Assembly (NCBI GenBank): GCA_946222725.1
Contig: CAMIHT010000091.1
Span: forward strand, 1 to 6,770
Reading direction: 5' to 3'
Length of the DNA: 6,770 nucleotides
Source of the DNA: Actinotignum schaalii
Lineage (GTDB): Bacteria; Actinomycetota; Actinomycetes; Actinomycetales; Actinomycetaceae
The translations under genes were made by a program, and so were the position numbers. This document shows positions 6,079-6,770 of the stretch, in pieces. How positions within the stretch are numbered: the stretch's first letter is position 1; every line of letters starts with the position of its first letter. The notes under the pieces were generated by a model. The model was not told the DNA's origin and searched no databases. It worked only from the letters and a program-made list of their open reading frames with translations.

Positions 6079-6770
6079 GTGCGTAACCTTGCTGCCCTCC
6101 CCAAAGCCCACGTGCATGTGCACTTCACCGGCTCGCTGAGCGTCCCCAGCCTCGTGGATATGGCCCGCGGTGCCGGCGTGCGCCTGCCCGAAAACCTCAC
6201 CGATAACGTGGCGATGCAGGTGCCCGCGGACCAGCGTGGGTGGTTCCGTTTCCAACGCGCCTACGATGCTGCGCGCGCCGTCGTGCGATCCGAAGAAGCA
6301 ATGCGGCGTATCGTACGCGAAGCGGCCCGAGCCGACCGTGCCGAAGGCTCCCGCCGCCTGGAAATCCAAATCGACCCGACCTCTTACGCCCCTTACGTTG
6401 GTGGTATTACCCCGGCCCTCGAGATTGTTTTAGACGAAGCGAAAGCGGCCACCCGGGAAACCGGTGTTGAGGTGGGGGTCATCGTGGCGGCATCACGCAC
6501 CCGTCATCCCCTTGATGCCCGCACCCTAGCGCGCCTCGCCGCCCGCTACGCCGGGGACGCTCCCGGTGACGTGGTAGGTTTCGGGCTCTCCAATGATGAG
6601 CGGCGCGGGCGCACCGCGGAATTTGAGGCAGCTTTCCGCATCGCCAGGAGGGCCGGCCTGCGTTCCGTCCCCCACGGCGGGGAATTACTCGGCCCTGAGC
6701 ATCTGCGCGAAGTCATCACGCACCTGAATCCAGACAGACTCGGCCACGGGGTGCGAGCCGCCGAGGATCG
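6079..6770 (+). CDS. add: Adenosine deaminase, N-terminal part (3' end outside window)
   Basis: This is a zinc-dependent hydrolase of the amidohydrolase superfamily that should deaminate adenosine/deoxyadenosine to inosine/deoxyinosine in purine salvage. The visible 230 residues start VRNLAALPKAHVHVHFTGSL. Aligned with KVELHVHLDGA of mouse ADA, H13 and H15 are the HxH zinc ligands. Later come LEIQIDPTSY, GFGLSNDERRG, the active-site segment VPHGGELLGPEH (H and E of the HAGE motif) and DRLGHGVRAAED (the catalytic H of the GHG motif). The final zinc-ligand aspartate lies beyond the window. The GTG at 6079 begins right at the conserved N-terminus and follows GGAGGG almost without spacing; the next in-frame option is GTG at 6052. 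The gene runs divergently from the kinase-like gene. It belongs to the HFTGS-type actinobacterial branch; the exact substrate is assumed. Confidence 0.92.
   Translation, partial: MRNLAALPKAHVHVHFTGSLSVPSLVDMARGAGVRLPENLTDNVAMQVPADQRGWFRFQRAYDAARAVVRSEEAMRRIVREAARADRAEGSRRLEIQIDPTSYAPYVGGITPALEIVLDEAKAATRETGVEVGVIVAASRTRHPLDARTLARLAARYAGDAPGDVVGFGLSNDERRGRTAEFEAAFRIARRAGLRSVPHGGELLGPEHLREVITHLNPDRLGHGVRAAED

Noticed and set aside
6046..6369. - strand open frame opposite the start of adenosine deaminase.
   Set aside because: It is an in-register shadow of a gene with clear zinc and active-site motifs.

Overview
The window looks like chromosomal DNA from a high-GC Gram-positive bacterium (Actinobacteria; the 45-residue GDWDGDGKDTFAVRRGN-type repeats and the HFTGSL-type adenosine deaminase suggest an Actinomycetaceae-like organism, which is an inference). 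There are four protein-coding genes, two of them cut by the window edges. No RNA gene, insertion sequence, CRISPR array or phage gene was seen.

Layout. (1) Positions 1-480, + strand: the C-terminal part of a PLP-dependent class I aminotransferase, entering the window two codons before its Schiff-base lysine. (2) Positions 481-616: a convergent intergenic gap with a strong GC-rich hairpin that should terminate the aminotransferase and perhaps also the facing gene. (3) Positions 617-4405, - strand: the main gene, a 1262-residue secreted protein with a signal peptide, two complete PhoA-type alkaline phosphatase domains in tandem, a Pro/Ser/Val/acidic linker, and five exact 45-residue repeats carrying Ca-loop-like DWDGDGKD motifs that end at the last residue. 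(4) Positions 4406-4601: its promoter region, with a possible PHO-box-like element. (5) Positions 4602-5906, - strand: an aminoglycoside phosphotransferase/choline kinase-fold protein of unknown substrate. (6) Positions 5907-6078: a divergent intergenic region. (7) Positions 6079-6770, + strand: the N-terminal two-thirds of an adenosine deaminase, cut by the right edge.

The genes do not form one operon. The phosphatase and the kinase-like gene share a strand but are separated by 196 bp containing a GC hairpin and a plausible independent promoter. A loose functional link is possible but inferred: the secreted phosphatase could release phosphate from nucleotides outside the cell, and adenosine deaminase could process the nucleosides once imported.

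The most notable observation is the tandem double alkaline phosphatase. Both copies keep every catalytic and metal residue, and they differ at synonymous sites while staying identical in protein around the nucleophile. This points to an old duplication with both active sites under selection, possibly a single-chain version of the usual PhoA dimer.
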